Origin: Bifidobacterium callitrichidarum
GTDB lineage: Bacteria; Actinomycetota; Actinomycetes; Actinomycetales; Bifidobacteriaceae
Assembly (NCBI RefSeq): GCF_003129905.1
Contig: NZ_QFFM01000007.1
Coordinates: 61,419-125,418 of the forward strand
Reading direction: 5' to 3'
DNA: 64,000 nt
Both the position numbers and the translations under genes were made by a program. The notes under the pieces were generated by a model that did no database searches, was not told the DNA's origin, and saw nothing but the letters and a program-made list of their open reading frames with translations. This document shows positions 37,017-45,390 of this stretch, piece by piece; position 1 is the first letter of the stretch; every line of letters begins with the position of its first letter.

Positions 37017-37056
37017 AAAAACCGCTCATGCGGCGGTGTGCGCATGAGCGGTTTTT
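37017..37056 (-). terminator. Strong terminator after the SPOR-like gene
   Basis: A perfect 15-bp stem (AAAAACCGCTCATGC / GCATGAGCGGTTTTT) with a 10-nt loop and T-runs on both strands. It lies 21 bp after the stop codon of the small gene and isolates it from pfl. Confidence 0.9.
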
Positions 37057-37077
37057 CACTATTTGGGAAATATCGGG

Positions 37078-37278
37078 TCAGCGATGGTAGCCGTCACCGT
37101 TCCACTGGCGGTCCTGCTCCTCCCATTTGGCGTTGCGGTCCACCACGATGTCCCAGGCGTGTTCGGCGTCCTCCTTGGTCTTGTAGGGGCCCATGCGCTG
37201 TTCGATGGGCGAGATCGGACCGAGTTCGGCCTTGCCCTTGACGGTGTTGAAGTACCACTGCTTGTCGTTGTCGGTCAT
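37078..37278 (-). CDS. Small SPOR-like protein
   Basis: This 66-residue acidic protein begins MTDNDKQWYFNTVKGKAELG and contains GPYKTKEDAEHAWDIV. The latter resembles the SPOR-type repeat (GPY-x-T-x-x-x-A) found in small actinobacterial proteins; SPOR domains bind denuded peptidoglycan, but no signal peptide or membrane helix is present here, so that role is doubtful. ATG 37278 is chosen because AAAGGA lies upstream and the frame before it is not coding-like. It is a single gene with a strong terminator. Confidence 0.75.
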   Translation of the reverse strand: MTDNDKQWYFNTVKGKAELGPISPIEQRMGPYKTKEDAEHAWDIVVDRNAKWEEQDRQWNGDGYHR

Positions 37279-37377
37279 GTCTTTTCGGCTTCCTTTCCGA
37301 TTCGAATACGTAATGTCTCCGGTACATGAGGTTGCCATGAATCCGGATGGACTACCCCTCAGTCGGCTTCGCCGACA

Positions 37378-37397
37378 GCTCCCCTGACAAGGGGAGC
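37378..37397 (-). terminator. Hairpin after nadE within the dispersed GGCTCCCC element
   Basis: An 8-bp stem (GCTCCCCT / AGGGGAGC) with loop GACA lies in a longer element (37355-37401) that begins CCCCTCAGTCGGCTTCGCCG and ends GGGGAGCCAAG. It follows the nadE stop codon by 40 bp. The GGCTTCGCC part can form a second small stem. Confidence 0.55.
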
Positions 37398-37437
37398 CAA
37401 GAACAGGAGCCATGCCGATCCTGGTTTCCGAGACCGA

Positions 37438-39135
37438 CTACTCGCGGAAGGCGTTGGTCACGGGCAGGCGGCGGTCGCGGCCGAAGGCGAGGGCCGTGAC
37501 CTTGGGACCGAGCGGGTACTGGCGGCGCTTCCATTCGGCGCGGTCCACCAGCCGCATCACCGTGTCCACGGTGGCCTCGTCGAAGCCGTCGGCGAGCAGG
37601 TCGGCGCGACCGTGCGCGTGCTCGATGTATGCGGCGAGGACCTTGTCGAGCAGCGCGTACTCGGGCAGGGAGTCGGAATCCTTCTGTCCGGGGCGCAGCT
37701 CGGCGGAGGGCGCCTTCTCGATGGAGGAGACCGGGATCATCACGCCGTCCTTGAGAGGCACGCCGGGGTCACCGTTCTCGTTGCCCACGATCTTGAGGCC
37801 GCCGATGCCCACGCCAGCGGCCGCAGCCCTGTTGCGCCAGCGGCTCACCTCCCACACGCGGGTCTTGAGAAGGTCCTTGATGGGCGCGTAGCCGCCCACA
37901 GCGTCGCCGTAGATGGTGGAGTAGCCGCAGGCGAGCTCGGACTTGTTGCCGGTGGCCACGGCGAGCAGGCCACGCGAGTTGGAGCTCGCCATCACGATCA
38001 CGCCGCGGATGCGGGCCTGCAGGTTCTCGGCGGACACGCCTTCGAGGTGCAGCTGGTCCTGGTAGGCGTTGAACAGCGGTTCGATGGGCTGGACCTCGTA
38101 GTGGGCGCCGATGTTGGCGGCCAGGTCGGCGGCGTCGTCCTTGGAGCCGTCCGAGGAGTACATGGAGGGCATGGAGATGCCCCAGACGTTCTCGCCGCCG
38201 CAGGCGTCGGCGGCCATGGCGGCCACGAGCGCGGAGTCGATGCCGCCAGAAAGGCCGAGGGTCACGCCCTTGAAGTGGTTCTTGGCCATGTAGTCCTTGA
38301 GGCCGAGCACGCAGGCGGTGTAGATCTCCTCATCCGGGTCCGGCAGGTCGGCGATGGCGGCCTTGGCCTGGTGTTCGGCGGCCGGGTCGAAGTCCCAGAA
38401 GGTGAGGTCCTCCATGAACATGGGGCTGCGTTCGAGCAGTTCACCATCGGCGTCCACCACGAAGCTGCCGCCATCGAAGACGAGGTCGTCCTGGCCGCCC
38501 ACCTGGTTCAGGTAGATGACCGGGGCCTTGACCTCGGCGGCGCGGCGCTGCGCGAGTTCGAGGCGCGTGTGGGTCTTGCCCTCCTCGTACGGGGAGCCGT
38601 TGATGGTCAGCAGCAGGTCGATGCCCTTGCCGGCCAGTTCGGCCACCGGGCCGCCGTCCTGCCAGATGTCCTCGCAGATGGCCACGCCGATGCGGGCGCC
38701 GTCCACGTCGAGGGTGACGGAGCGGTCGCCGGAGGAGAAGATGCGGAATTCGTCGAAGACGCCGTAGTTGGGCAGGAAGTGCTTGTCGTAGCCGGCCCAG
38801 ACCACGCCCTCGTGCAGGACCACGAGACGGTTGCGCGGCTTGGAGGTGGCGCGGTCGGTGCCCACGGTGCCCACCACCACGAACAGGGAACCCAGGCCTT
38901 CGGCGTCCAGGCGCGAGGCGAGGTCGTTGGCCTTGTCCCACGCGGCCTGGCGGAAGGTGCGGCGCAGGGCGAGGTCCTCGATCGGGTAGCCGGTCAGGGT
39001 CATCTCGGGGAAGACCACCACCTGGGCGTGGCCTTCGGCGGCCTTGCGAGAGTAGTCGAGCACCTTGTCGGCGTTGGCGTCGAGCGCGCCGACGCAGGTA
39101 TCGATCTGGGCGAGTGCGAAACGAAGCTGTGTCAT
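37438..39135 (-). CDS. nadE: Glutamine-dependent NAD+ synthetase
   Basis: This 565-residue cytoplasmic enzyme amidates nicotinic acid adenine dinucleotide to NAD+, using ammonia released from glutamine. The N-terminal nitrilase-type glutaminase domain has the Glu-Lys-Cys triad (Glu44 in FPEMTLTGY, Lys118 in YDKHFLPNYG, Cys154 in AICEDIWQDGG). The synthetase domain has the ATP P-loop LGLSGGIDSALVAAM and the segment ATGNKSELACGYSTIYGD. The start ATG at 39135 follows the M20 gene by 14 bp, so they are probably co-transcribed. Both domains look complete. Confidence 0.95.
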   Translation of the reverse strand: MTQLRFALAQIDTCVGALDANADKVLDYSRKAAEGHAQVVVFPEMTLTGYPIEDLALRRTFRQAAWDKANDLASRLDAEGLGSLFVVVGTVGTDRATSKPRNRLVVLHEGVVWAGYDKHFLPNYGVFDEFRIFSSGDRSVTLDVDGARIGVAICEDIWQDGGPVAELAGKGIDLLLTINGSPYEEGKTHTRLELAQRRAAEVKAPVIYLNQVGGQDDLVFDGGSFVVDADGELLERSPMFMEDLTFWDFDPAAEHQAKAAIADLPDPDEEIYTACVLGLKDYMAKNHFKGVTLGLSGGIDSALVAAMAADACGGENVWGISMPSMYSSDGSKDDAADLAANIGAHYEVQPIEPLFNAYQDQLHLEGVSAENLQARIRGVIVMASSNSRGLLAVATGNKSELACGYSTIYGDAVGGYAPIKDLLKTRVWEVSRWRNRAAAAGVGIGGLKIVGNENGDPGVPLKDGVMIPVSSIEKAPSAELRPGQKDSDSLPEYALLDKVLAAYIEHAHGRADLLADGFDEATVDTVMRLVDRAEWKRRQYPLGPKVTALAFGRDRRLPVTNAFRE

Positions 39136-39149
39136 GGTCTTCAGTGTAC

Positions 39150-40301
39150 TCAGCTCAGTTCGTTGAGCACGCGCAGGGCGGCGTTGACGTAGAAGTTGAC
39201 GAACGTGGGGATGGATTCGTCGAGGCCCACGAAGTTCGGGCTGTGCCAGTCGGCACAGCCTTCCTGGCCGTTGGAGCCCACGAAGGCGAACACGGGCAGG
39301 GTCACCTTGGCGAATTCGCAGAAGTCCTCCCCCGCCATGGATGGGCGGATCGGCTCAAGCTGCGCGTAGTCGTTCACGTCGGCCGCCACGGCCTTGGCGA
39401 GCGCGGGATCGGAGACGAGCGGATCCTGGAAATCGTCCCAGTCCACGTCGGCCCTGATGCCGTACGCCTCGGCGGTGTGCTGCACGACCTCCTTGAAGCG
39501 ACGGCCCACCAGGTTGCCGTCCTCCTTGTGGAAGTAGCGCACGGTGCCCTGGAAGCCGGCTTCGGCGGGCACCACGTTCCACACGTCGCCGCCGTGGACC
39601 TCGGTCACGGACAGGACCAGCGGGTGGAAGGGCGTGACGTTGCGGCTCACGATGGTCTGCAGGCTCAGGATCATGCTGGCGAGCGCCTCAAGCGGCCCTG
39701 TGCCCTTGTACGGGTAGGCAGCGTGGGTGCCCTGCGCGTGCAAGTCCACGTGGAACTTCACGCAGCCGGCCATCATCGGTTCCACGCCGATGGCGAGCTG
39801 GCCGGGTGCGTAGTTGGGGTTGTTGTGCGTGCCGATGATGGCGTCCACGTCGTCCACGAGGCCCGCATCGATCATGGCGCGCGCTCCCCTGCCGGTCTCC
39901 TCGCTGGGCTGGAACAGGATCTTGATCGAGCCGGCGAAGCGGTCGCGGTGTTCGGCGAGCCAGAAGGCGGCGCCCAACAGGCCGGTCATGTGCAGGTCGT
40001 GGCCGCAGCCGTGCATCACGCCGTGGTTGACGGAGCTGAATTCGAGGCCGGAATCCTCCACGATGGGCAGGCCGTCGATATCCGCACGCAGTCCGATGCG
40101 CGGCCCCGGTCCGGCCTCACCCTGGATGAGGCCGACGACGCCGGTCTCCAGAGGATTCTCGAGGATCTCGATGCCGTGCGCCTTGAGCTGGTCGGCGAGG
40201 TAGATGCTGGTGTCGAATTCCTTGAAGCTGCGCTCGGGGTGGGCGTGCAGGTAGTGACGGATGGTGATGAGTTCGTGGTCGATCTCGATATGTTCGCTCA
40301 T
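39150..40301 (-). CDS. M20-family metallopeptidase/amidohydrolase
   Basis: This 383-residue cytoplasmic zinc hydrolase belongs to the M20 group (N-acyl amino-acid amidohydrolase, hippurate hydrolase or dipeptidase). Metal ligands and catalysis are visible in LRADIDGLPI, MHGCGHDLHMTGLLGAA, FQPSEETGRGARAMIDAG and the C-terminal SMAGEDFCEF. The start ATG at 40301 begins MSEHIEIDHELITIRHYLHAHPE, a normal family N-terminus, although no strong ribosome site precedes it. It is followed at 14 bp by nadE. The amino-acid substrate cannot be assigned. Confidence 0.88.
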   Translation of the reverse strand: MSEHIEIDHELITIRHYLHAHPERSFKEFDTSIYLADQLKAHGIEILENPLETGVVGLIQGEAGPGPRIGLRADIDGLPIVEDSGLEFSSVNHGVMHGCGHDLHMTGLLGAAFWLAEHRDRFAGSIKILFQPSEETGRGARAMIDAGLVDDVDAIIGTHNNPNYAPGQLAIGVEPMMAGCVKFHVDLHAQGTHAAYPYKGTGPLEALASMILSLQTIVSRNVTPFHPLVLSVTEVHGGDVWNVVPAEAGFQGTVRYFHKEDGNLVGRRFKEVVQHTAEAYGIRADVDWDDFQDPLVSDPALAKAVAADVNDYAQLEPIRPSMAGEDFCEFAKVTLPVFAFVGSNGQEGCADWHSPNFVGLDESIPTFVNFYVNAALRVLNELS

Positions 40302-40364
40302 GGTTGCCGATTCTAGTAAGGCGGATGAAAAGGGAGGGAACGCGCCCGTATTGTGCGGAATTGC

Positions 40365-40407
40365 GCGAAGATCCCCCGCCGGACGTAGGTCGGCGGGAGA
40401 TCTTCGC
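40365..40407 (-). terminator. Terminator of the metQNI operon
   Basis: Outer arms GCGAAGATC/GATCTTCGC and inner arms CGCCG/CGGCG make a long hairpin 38 bp after the metI stop codon. Confidence 0.75.
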
Positions 40408-40444
40408 ATAAGGGCGCAATGGATGCGCTGGATGAATCCGGCGG

Positions 40445-41131
40445 CTACTGCTGGCGCTTGAGCAGTCGCTTGGCGATGGCGTTGGCGATGCCCTGGACCA
40501 CCTGGACCAGCACGATCATGATGATCACGGCCGTCCAGGTGACGGTCTGGTCGAACTTCTGGTAGCCGTAGGCGATGGCGAAGTTACCCAAGCCGCCACC
40601 TCCGATGTATCCGGCCATGGCGGACATGTCGAGCACGCCGATGAACAGGAAGGCGTAGGCCAGGATGAGCGGGGCGAGCGCCTCGGGAATGAGCACCGTA
40701 CGGATGATGGTGAGCTTGCCGGCGCCCATCGAGCGGGCGGCCTCGATCATGCCGGGGTCCACGGGCACGAGGTTCTGCTCCACCAGTCGCGAGGTAGCGA
40801 AGGTGCACATCACCACCATCGGGAAGATGGCGGCCACGGTGCCGATGGACGTGCCGACCACCACGATGGTCAACGGCTGCATGGCGGCCAGGAAAATGAT
40901 GAACGGGATAGGCCGAACGATGTTGACGATGATGTCGAGGATGCGGTAGACCACGGCGTTCTCGAACAGGTTGCCCGGGCGGGTGCCGTAAAGCACCACG
41001 CCGAGGATGAGGCCCAGGAAGCCGCCCACCACGAGGGTGATGAGCACCATGGTCAGGGTCTGGCCGATGGACTGGAACAGCAAGGGCTTGAGGACGCTCC
41101 AGTCGCTGCGCGGGTTGGCGAGGACGATCAT
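40445..41131 (-). CDS. metI: Methionine ABC transporter permease MetI
   Basis: This 228-residue membrane subunit of the D/L-methionine importer has five or six hydrophobic segments and the MetI-type cytoplasmic loop [27 protein letters not shown] that contacts the ATPase. Its ATG at 41131 overlaps the metN stop by 4 bp (ATGA), so expression is coupled. It is the last gene of metQ-metN-metI. The family also includes importers for related substrates, but the gene set supports methionine. Confidence 0.93.
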   Translation of the reverse strand: MIVLANPRSDWSVLKPLLFQSIGQTLTMVLITLVVGGFLGLILGVVLYGTRPGNLFENAVVYRILDIIVNIVRPIPFIIFLAAMQPLTIVVVGTSIGTVAAIFPMVVMCTFATSRLVEQNLVPVDPGMIEAARSMGAGKLTIIRTVLIPEALAPLILAYAFLFIGVLDMSAMAGYIGGGGLGNFAIAYGYQKFDQTVTWTAVIIMIVLVQVVQGIANAIAKRLLKRQQ

Positions 41132-42321
41132 GCTTGGGCTCCTTCGTTGTTCTGGTCGGCGGCGTTCGCCTTTGCGGCATCGACGGCCGGTGCAATCGGC
41201 GCATGCTCCGGCGTGTACCCGGAGACGGCCTCGTCGTACGGCACCGGGTTCGCGGCGGTGCCGAAGTCGATGACGTCGCTGTTTTCGGCGAGTTCGGCGA
41301 GGAAGGCGTTCACGCGCGCGTCGTCGCCCTTGAATTCGTAGGTGATGGCGCCGATCGCGGAGCCACGCACGGTGTCGATGCCGCCGTACAGCAGGCCGGA
41401 TTCGATGCCGTGCTTGGCGATAAGTTCGGAGATGTTCTGTCCGGAGGCGGACACCTCGCGGCCGTGGCTGTCGGAGACGTCCTTCTGGCGGATAAGCACG
41501 GTGACGATGCGGCCGGACCATTCGGTGTGGAGGCGTTCGACGCGGTCCTGCTCGGGCAGTCCGGACAGGGCGGTGGCGATGAAGCGCTTGGTGACCGGCT
41601 GCTGGGGTGCGGCGAACACGTCGTACACGTCGCCGGATTCGACCACGCGGCCGGCGCTCATCACAGCCACGCGGTCCGCGATCTGCTGGACCACGTTCAT
41701 CTGGTGGGTGATGAGCACGATGGTGATGCCGAATTCCTTGTTCACGCGCTTGAGAAGCGTAAGCACTTCGGTGGTGGTCTCGGGGTCAAGGGCGCTGGTG
41801 GCTTCGTCGGCGAGCAGGATCTCGGGGTTGGTGGCGAGCGCACGGGCGATGCCGACGCGCTGCTTCTGGCCGCCGGACAGCTGTGAGGGGTATTTGTCCG
41901 CGTGTTCGGACAGGCCGACGAAGTCGAGCAGTTCGGCCACACGGCGGTCCTGGTAGTCCTTGCGCCAGTGGTCGAGCTGGAGCGGGTAGGCGATGTTCTG
42001 CGCCACGGTTTTGGTGGAGAACAGGTTGAACTGCTGGAAGATCATGCCGATCTTCTGGCGGATGGGCCTGAGCTTCGATTCGCTCAGGGAGGTGATGTCC
42101 GTGCCGAGCACGCTCACCGAACCACCGGTGGGGCGCTCGAGGGCGTTGATGAGGCGGACCAGCGTGGACTTTCCGGCGCCGGAATAGCCGATGATGCCGA
42201 AGATATCGCCTCGGTTGATGGTCAGGCTCACGTCGTCCACGGCGCGGGCCACGCCGGACTTGCGGCCGCGGACCTTGAATTCCTTGACCACATGGTCGAA
42301 CGTGATGATGGGGTCGCTCAT
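41128..42321 (-). CDS. metN: Methionine ABC transporter ATP-binding protein MetN
   Basis: This 397-residue ATPase has Walker [17 protein letters not shown], signature [15 protein letters not shown] and Walker [16 protein letters not shown]-terminal NIL domain (about 265-345), which binds methionine and inhibits transport in characterised homologues, follows, and then an Ala-rich tail of about 35 residues. ATG 42321 is chosen because AGGAG lies 5 bp upstream. It overlaps metI and is separated from metQ by 135 bp that hold a very stable hairpin. Confidence 0.95.
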   Translation of the reverse strand: MSDPIITFDHVVKEFKVRGRKSGVARAVDDVSLTINRGDIFGIIGYSGAGKSTLVRLINALERPTGGSVSVLGTDITSLSESKLRPIRQKIGMIFQQFNLFSTKTVAQNIAYPLQLDHWRKDYQDRRVAELLDFVGLSEHADKYPSQLSGGQKQRVGIARALATNPEILLADEATSALDPETTTEVLTLLKRVNKEFGITIVLITHQMNVVQQIADRVAVMSAGRVVESGDVYDVFAAPQQPVTKRFIATALSGLPEQDRVERLHTEWSGRIVTVLIRQKDVSDSHGREVSASGQNISELIAKHGIESGLLYGGIDTVRGSAIGAITYEFKGDDARVNAFLAELAENSDVIDFGTAANPVPYDEAVSGYTPEHAPIAPAVDAAKANAADQNNEGAQA

Positions 42322-42367
42322 GGGTTCTCCTGATTGTCGTATGTCGTTTGCCGTTTGCGTCACGGCG

Positions 42368-42415
42368 CGATGCCGGGCGGGGTGGAACCGGTTCGTTCCT
42401 CCCCGCCCGGCATCG
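42368..42415 (-). terminator. Very stable hairpin between metQ and metN
   Basis: A perfect 15-bp GC-rich stem (CGATGCCGGGCGGGG / CCCCGCCCGGCATCG) with an 18-nt loop lies between metQ and metN. It probably ends most metQ transcripts or shields their 3' ends, so that binding protein is made in excess of transporter. Confidence 0.75.
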
Positions 42416-42455
42416 TCAGGCCGTATGGATTCGTATGAATCCTACCGGCCGCCGG

Positions 42456-43430
42456 TCACTGCTGTGCCTTGGCGTCCTTCTCGATGTCCTTGAGAAAGCC
42501 CTGCAGCTCCTCGGCGCTGAACTTGTCGGCGAAGACCGCGGTGCCGCCGGAGTTCTCCTGAAGGGCGTTGAGCACGTCCTTCTCGTGGAAGATGTCGATG
42601 AGCTTCTTGTAGGTCTCGTTGTTGACGTCCGCCTTGCGGGCCACCCACACGTTGATGTACGGGCGAGCCTCCTCGGACTCGGCGTTGTCCTGGTAGATGG
42701 CGTCCTTCGGGTCGAGGCCGGCGTCGGCGACGTAGTCGTTGTTGATCACGCCGGCGGCGATGGTCGGGTCCTTGAGGGTGGTGGCCACCTGCTCGGCCTT
42801 CAGCGGGGTCACCTTGACCTTGCTCTTGGCTTCGTCGATGTCGGCCGGGGTGGAGAAGGCGGTCCAGTCACCCTTGAGGGTCACGAGGCCGGCGGCCTTG
42901 AGCACGCCGATGGCGCGGGCCTGGTTGGTTTCATCGTTCGGGATGGTGACGGTGTCGCCCTGCTTGATGTCGTCGATGCTCTTGACCTTGGTGGAGTACA
43001 CGCCGAGCGGGTAGATGGCGGTGCCGCCGATGGGCTGGAGGTCCTTGTTGTTGCTCACGTTGTAGTTGGCCAGGTAGAGCAGGTGCTGGAACTCGTTGAG
43101 GTCGAGTTCGCCGGAGTCGAGGGCCGGGTTCTCGGAGGTGTAGTCCTGGAAGTCGATGATGTCCACGTAGATGCCGGCTTCCTGGGCCTTCTGCTTGAAC
43201 TTGACCCATTCGGGGTTGGTGGCGCCCACGACGCCGATCTTGACCGGGTTGTCCTTGGTGCCCTTGGCGGCCGACTCGCCGGCGCCGGCATAGGCGCGGT
43301 AACCGAAGAACGCGCCCACGGCGACGATGGCGACCACCACGATGGTGATGATGATGTTGCGGACGGTGTGGTTCACGCGCACCGGTTCGTTGTTGTTGGC
43401 CGGAGTGGCTGGCTGGGTTGCTGCGGTCAT
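42456..43430 (-). CDS. metQ: Methionine ABC transporter substrate-binding protein MetQ (NlpA family)
   Basis: This 324-residue extracytoplasmic binding protein delivers methionine to MetNI. The NlpA-type domain starts VKIGVVGATNPEW and contains SGELDLNEFQHLLYL and VTIPNDETNQARAIGVLKAAGL. Unlike most MetQ it has no lipobox; it is anchored by an N-terminal membrane helix (about 24-47) preceded by a hydrophilic 20-residue segment. The start ATG at 43430 has AGAGGAA upstream. It heads the operon. A motif shared with metY lies 190 bp upstream of the start. Confidence 0.92.
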   Translation of the reverse strand: MTAATQPATPANNNEPVRVNHTVRNIIITIVVVAIVAVGAFFGYRAYAGAGESAAKGTKDNPVKIGVVGATNPEWVKFKQKAQEAGIYVDIIDFQDYTSENPALDSGELDLNEFQHLLYLANYNVSNNKDLQPIGGTAIYPLGVYSTKVKSIDDIKQGDTVTIPNDETNQARAIGVLKAAGLVTLKGDWTAFSTPADIDEAKSKVKVTPLKAEQVATTLKDPTIAAGVINNDYVADAGLDPKDAIYQDNAESEEARPYINVWVARKADVNNETYKKLIDIFHEKDVLNALQENSGGTAVFADKFSAEELQGFLKDIEKDAKAQQ

Positions 43431-43619
43431 GGGATTTCCTCTCTCTTGTGGCTTGTTTTGCCTTGTACAGGCCGGGCCGGTTCTCTTCCTTTTCGGCCCT
43501 TCGCGTTGTTGACGGTCTTAACCATACCGGCTTGCGAGCCTGGAAATGGCGGAAAATGGCCGATTGCCGTATAGGTGTTGCTTATGACGGGTACGTAGCC
43601 GACCGGAATCACACGGTTT

Positions 43620-43634
43620 GATAGCCCGCTATAA
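43620..43634. promoter_or_regulatory. Candidate operator upstream of metQ, shared with metY
   Basis: GATAGCCCGCTATAA contains the inverted repeat ATAG-N4-CTAT and matches the sequence upstream of metY (2601-2615) at 11 of 15 positions. It lies in the 423-bp divergent gap between metQ and the HAD gene. Apart from this and the palindrome at 43804-43821 I see nothing definite in that gap. Confidence 0.3.
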
Positions 43635-43803
43635 GACCGGTTCGAGACGGGTTTGCACCGGGCCTGAGCCGGAAATGATCACTATGCGGACTTTTCTGCG
43701 GTTCCGAGTGACGCGCGGACATGTTGCCCGCTGCTTGCCCGGCCCTTGCCCGGCCCGCCCGGACTCGCTCCGATTCATCCGCCGTCCGGCGAACAGGCAA
43801 TCT

Positions 43804-43821
43804 ACTGACTTTTGAGTCAGT
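43804..43821. promoter_or_regulatory. Perfect palindrome upstream of the HAD phosphatase gene
   Basis: ACTGACT-TTTG-AGTCAGT is a perfect 7-bp inverted repeat 33 bp upstream of the HAD start codon. Its position fits an operator over the promoter or leader. No regulator is suggested by the context. Confidence 0.35.
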
Positions 43822-43853
43822 ATCCGGCGTGGCGCGTCCGCACAGCACGGACA

Positions 43854-44732
43854 ATGAAAAGCATGAACAACATCATCAACGACGATTCCGCCCTCTCCCC
43901 CACCCACGGTCCCGGCAATCCCGCCGCCGGCCAAGGAAACGACATCAGGGCCGTGTTCTTCGACATCGACGGTACGCTCACCAGTTTCATCACGCATAAG
44001 GTTCCCGATTCCACCGTGGATGCGATTCACCGTCTGCAGGCCAAGGGCATCAAGGTGCTCATCTGCACGGGTCGTGCGCCCTCCCAGATGGGTGTGGTGC
44101 TGGACACCATGCCGGTCACGTTCGACGGCATCGCGGCGTTCAATGGCCAGTACTGCTTCGACGGCAACGGCTTCTTCGCCGCACAGGCCATCGAACCGGA
44201 CGATATCGGGGTGATCCTCGGCTGGCTGGACCGTCACCCGGATGTGGTGGCCAACTTCGGCGAGAAGGACTACGTATACTTCAACCACACCAACGAGGCG
44301 TTGCAGGCCACATGGGCCCAGCTCGGCAAGACCGCGCCCACACGGTACTTCGACGACCCGCACGAGCGCACGGCCACGCATGAGACCTTCCAGATCAGCC
44401 CGTTCATCGGCCCGGACGAGGAGGCCGAGCTGGTGGGGTTGTGCCGTAATGTGCGCGGCGTGCGTTGGCACCCGGATTTCACCGATCTCATCCCGGCCGA
44501 TGGCGGCAAGCCACGCGGCATCCAGCGGTTCATGGCACACTATGGCATCACGCGCGAGCAGACGATGGCCTTCGGCGATGGCGGCAACGATACGTCCATG
44601 CTCGCCTACGCCGGCATCGGGATCGCGATGGGCAACGCCACCGACGAGCCGAAAGCCGCCGCGGATTACGTGACCGATGATGTGGACCATGATGGCGTGC
44701 TCAACGCCCTGCTGCACTTCGGCGTGCTGTGA
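43854..44732 (+). CDS. HAD-superfamily hydrolase, Cof-type phosphatase
   Basis: This 292-residue cytoplasmic phosphatase is of the Cof/YidA class that acts on sugar phosphates, phosphorylated vitamins or similar compounds. Motif I is FFDIDGTLTSF (nucleophile Asp37, Asp39), motif II ICTGR, motif III the Lys in DGGKPRGIQ and motif IV FGDGGNDTSML. The N-terminal 30 residues before motif I are extra, and the start could be ATG 43854 or ATG 43863. It is divergent from metQ and convergent with the tRNA-Ala genes. The substrate is unknown. Confidence 0.87.
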   Translation: MKSMNNIINDDSALSPTHGPGNPAAGQGNDIRAVFFDIDGTLTSFITHKVPDSTVDAIHRLQAKGIKVLICTGRAPSQMGVVLDTMPVTFDGIAAFNGQYCFDGNGFFAAQAIEPDDIGVILGWLDRHPDVVANFGEKDYVYFNHTNEALQATWAQLGKTAPTRYFDDPHERTATHETFQISPFIGPDEEAELVGLCRNVRGVRWHPDFTDLIPADGGKPRGIQRFMAHYGITREQTMAFGDGGNDTSMLAYAGIGIAMGNATDEPKAAADYVTDDVDHDGVLNALLHFGVL

Positions 44733-44790
44733 ACGTCCCCCGGACACCCTTCCCGGCTCGGCCGGCCGAGGCTGTCCGACGGAAACGCAA

Positions 44791-44817
44791 AAGGCCGGCG
44801 CTCAATGCACCGGCCTT
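44791..44817 (-). terminator. Terminator of the tRNA-Ala cluster
   Basis: A stem AAGGCCGG/CCGGCCTT with an 11-nt loop lies 5 bp after the last tRNA-Ala; TTTTG follows on the minus strand. It can also serve the convergent HAD gene. Confidence 0.75.
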
Positions 44818-44822
44818 AGTTG

Positions 44823-44895
44823 TGGAGCTAAGGGGATTCGAACCCCTGACCCTCTCCATGCCATGGAGATGCGCTACCAGCTGCGCTATAGCCCC
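44823..44895 (-). tRNA. tRNA-Ala (anticodon GGC)
   Basis: The minus-strand cloverleaf has acceptor GGGGCTA/TAGCTCC with discriminator A, anticodon loop ATGGCAT (anticodon GGC) and T-arm AGGGGTTCGAATCCCCT. It differs from the two upstream copies only by compensating T-stem changes. CCA is not encoded. Confidence 0.95.
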
Positions 44896-44964
44896 AAACG
44901 GGTTTTGACTCACTCACATGAATCAACGGGAAACCATCAACACTGGCCGCTGACGGCTTCTTCG

Positions 44965-45037
44965 TGGAGCTAGGGGGATTCGAACCCCCGACCCTCTCCA
45001 TGCCATGGAGATGCGCTACCAGCTGCGCTATAGCCCC
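44965..45037 (-). tRNA. tRNA-Ala (anticodon GGC), second copy
   Basis: A 73-nt gene identical to the one at 45107-45179. The 69-bp spacers on both sides of it are identical to each other, which shows tandem duplication of a 142-bp unit. Confidence 0.95.
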
Positions 45038-45106
45038 AAACGGGTTTTGACTCACTCACATGAATCAACGGGAAACCATCAACACTGGCCGCTGACGGCT
45101 TCTTCG

Positions 45107-45179
45107 TGGAGCTAGGGGGATTCGAACCCCCGACCCTCTCCATGCCATGGAGATGCGCTACCAGCTGCGCTATAGCCCC
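45107..45179 (-). tRNA. tRNA-Ala (anticodon GGC), third copy
   Basis: This is the promoter-proximal gene of the three, with anticodon loop ATGGCAT. The upstream flank differs from the other spacers, so the cluster promoter should lie to the right (45180-45260). Confidence 0.95.
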
Positions 45180-45339
45180 GTTTTTCATTTGTGTGGTCCG
45201 TTTTGGACCTCGTATACATTACGACGAGTTTGCGAATAAGGCAACATTCGGCGTGTCGCAATGTTGAATTCACGTAGGTTTTGCCCGGAATTTCAACGAT
45301 TTTGGCACATTATTCAGTTAGATTGCACGAGAATCGACC

Positions 45340-45382
45340 GAGCCGGAATCGGCATGACCCATAGGGAAACCGATTCCGGCTC
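45340..45382 (-). terminator. Terminator of the glmU-rsfS-phosphatase operon
   Basis: A perfect 13-bp stem (GAGCCGGAATCGG / CCGATTCCGGCTC) lies 8 bp after the phosphatase stop codon. The 17-nt loop is long but the stem is very stable. Confidence 0.7.
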
Positions 45383-45390
45383 ATTGCGAC

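Noticed and set aside
37612..39192. A 526-codon open frame opposite nadE
   Set aside because: It is antisense to an intact two-domain NAD synthetase and has no coding features of its own.
42368..42415. SAM or other methionine riboswitch in the metQNI operon
   Set aside because: The sequence is a simple long stem between two genes, not upstream of the operon, and has none of the conserved junction bases of known SAM riboswitch classes that I could recognise.
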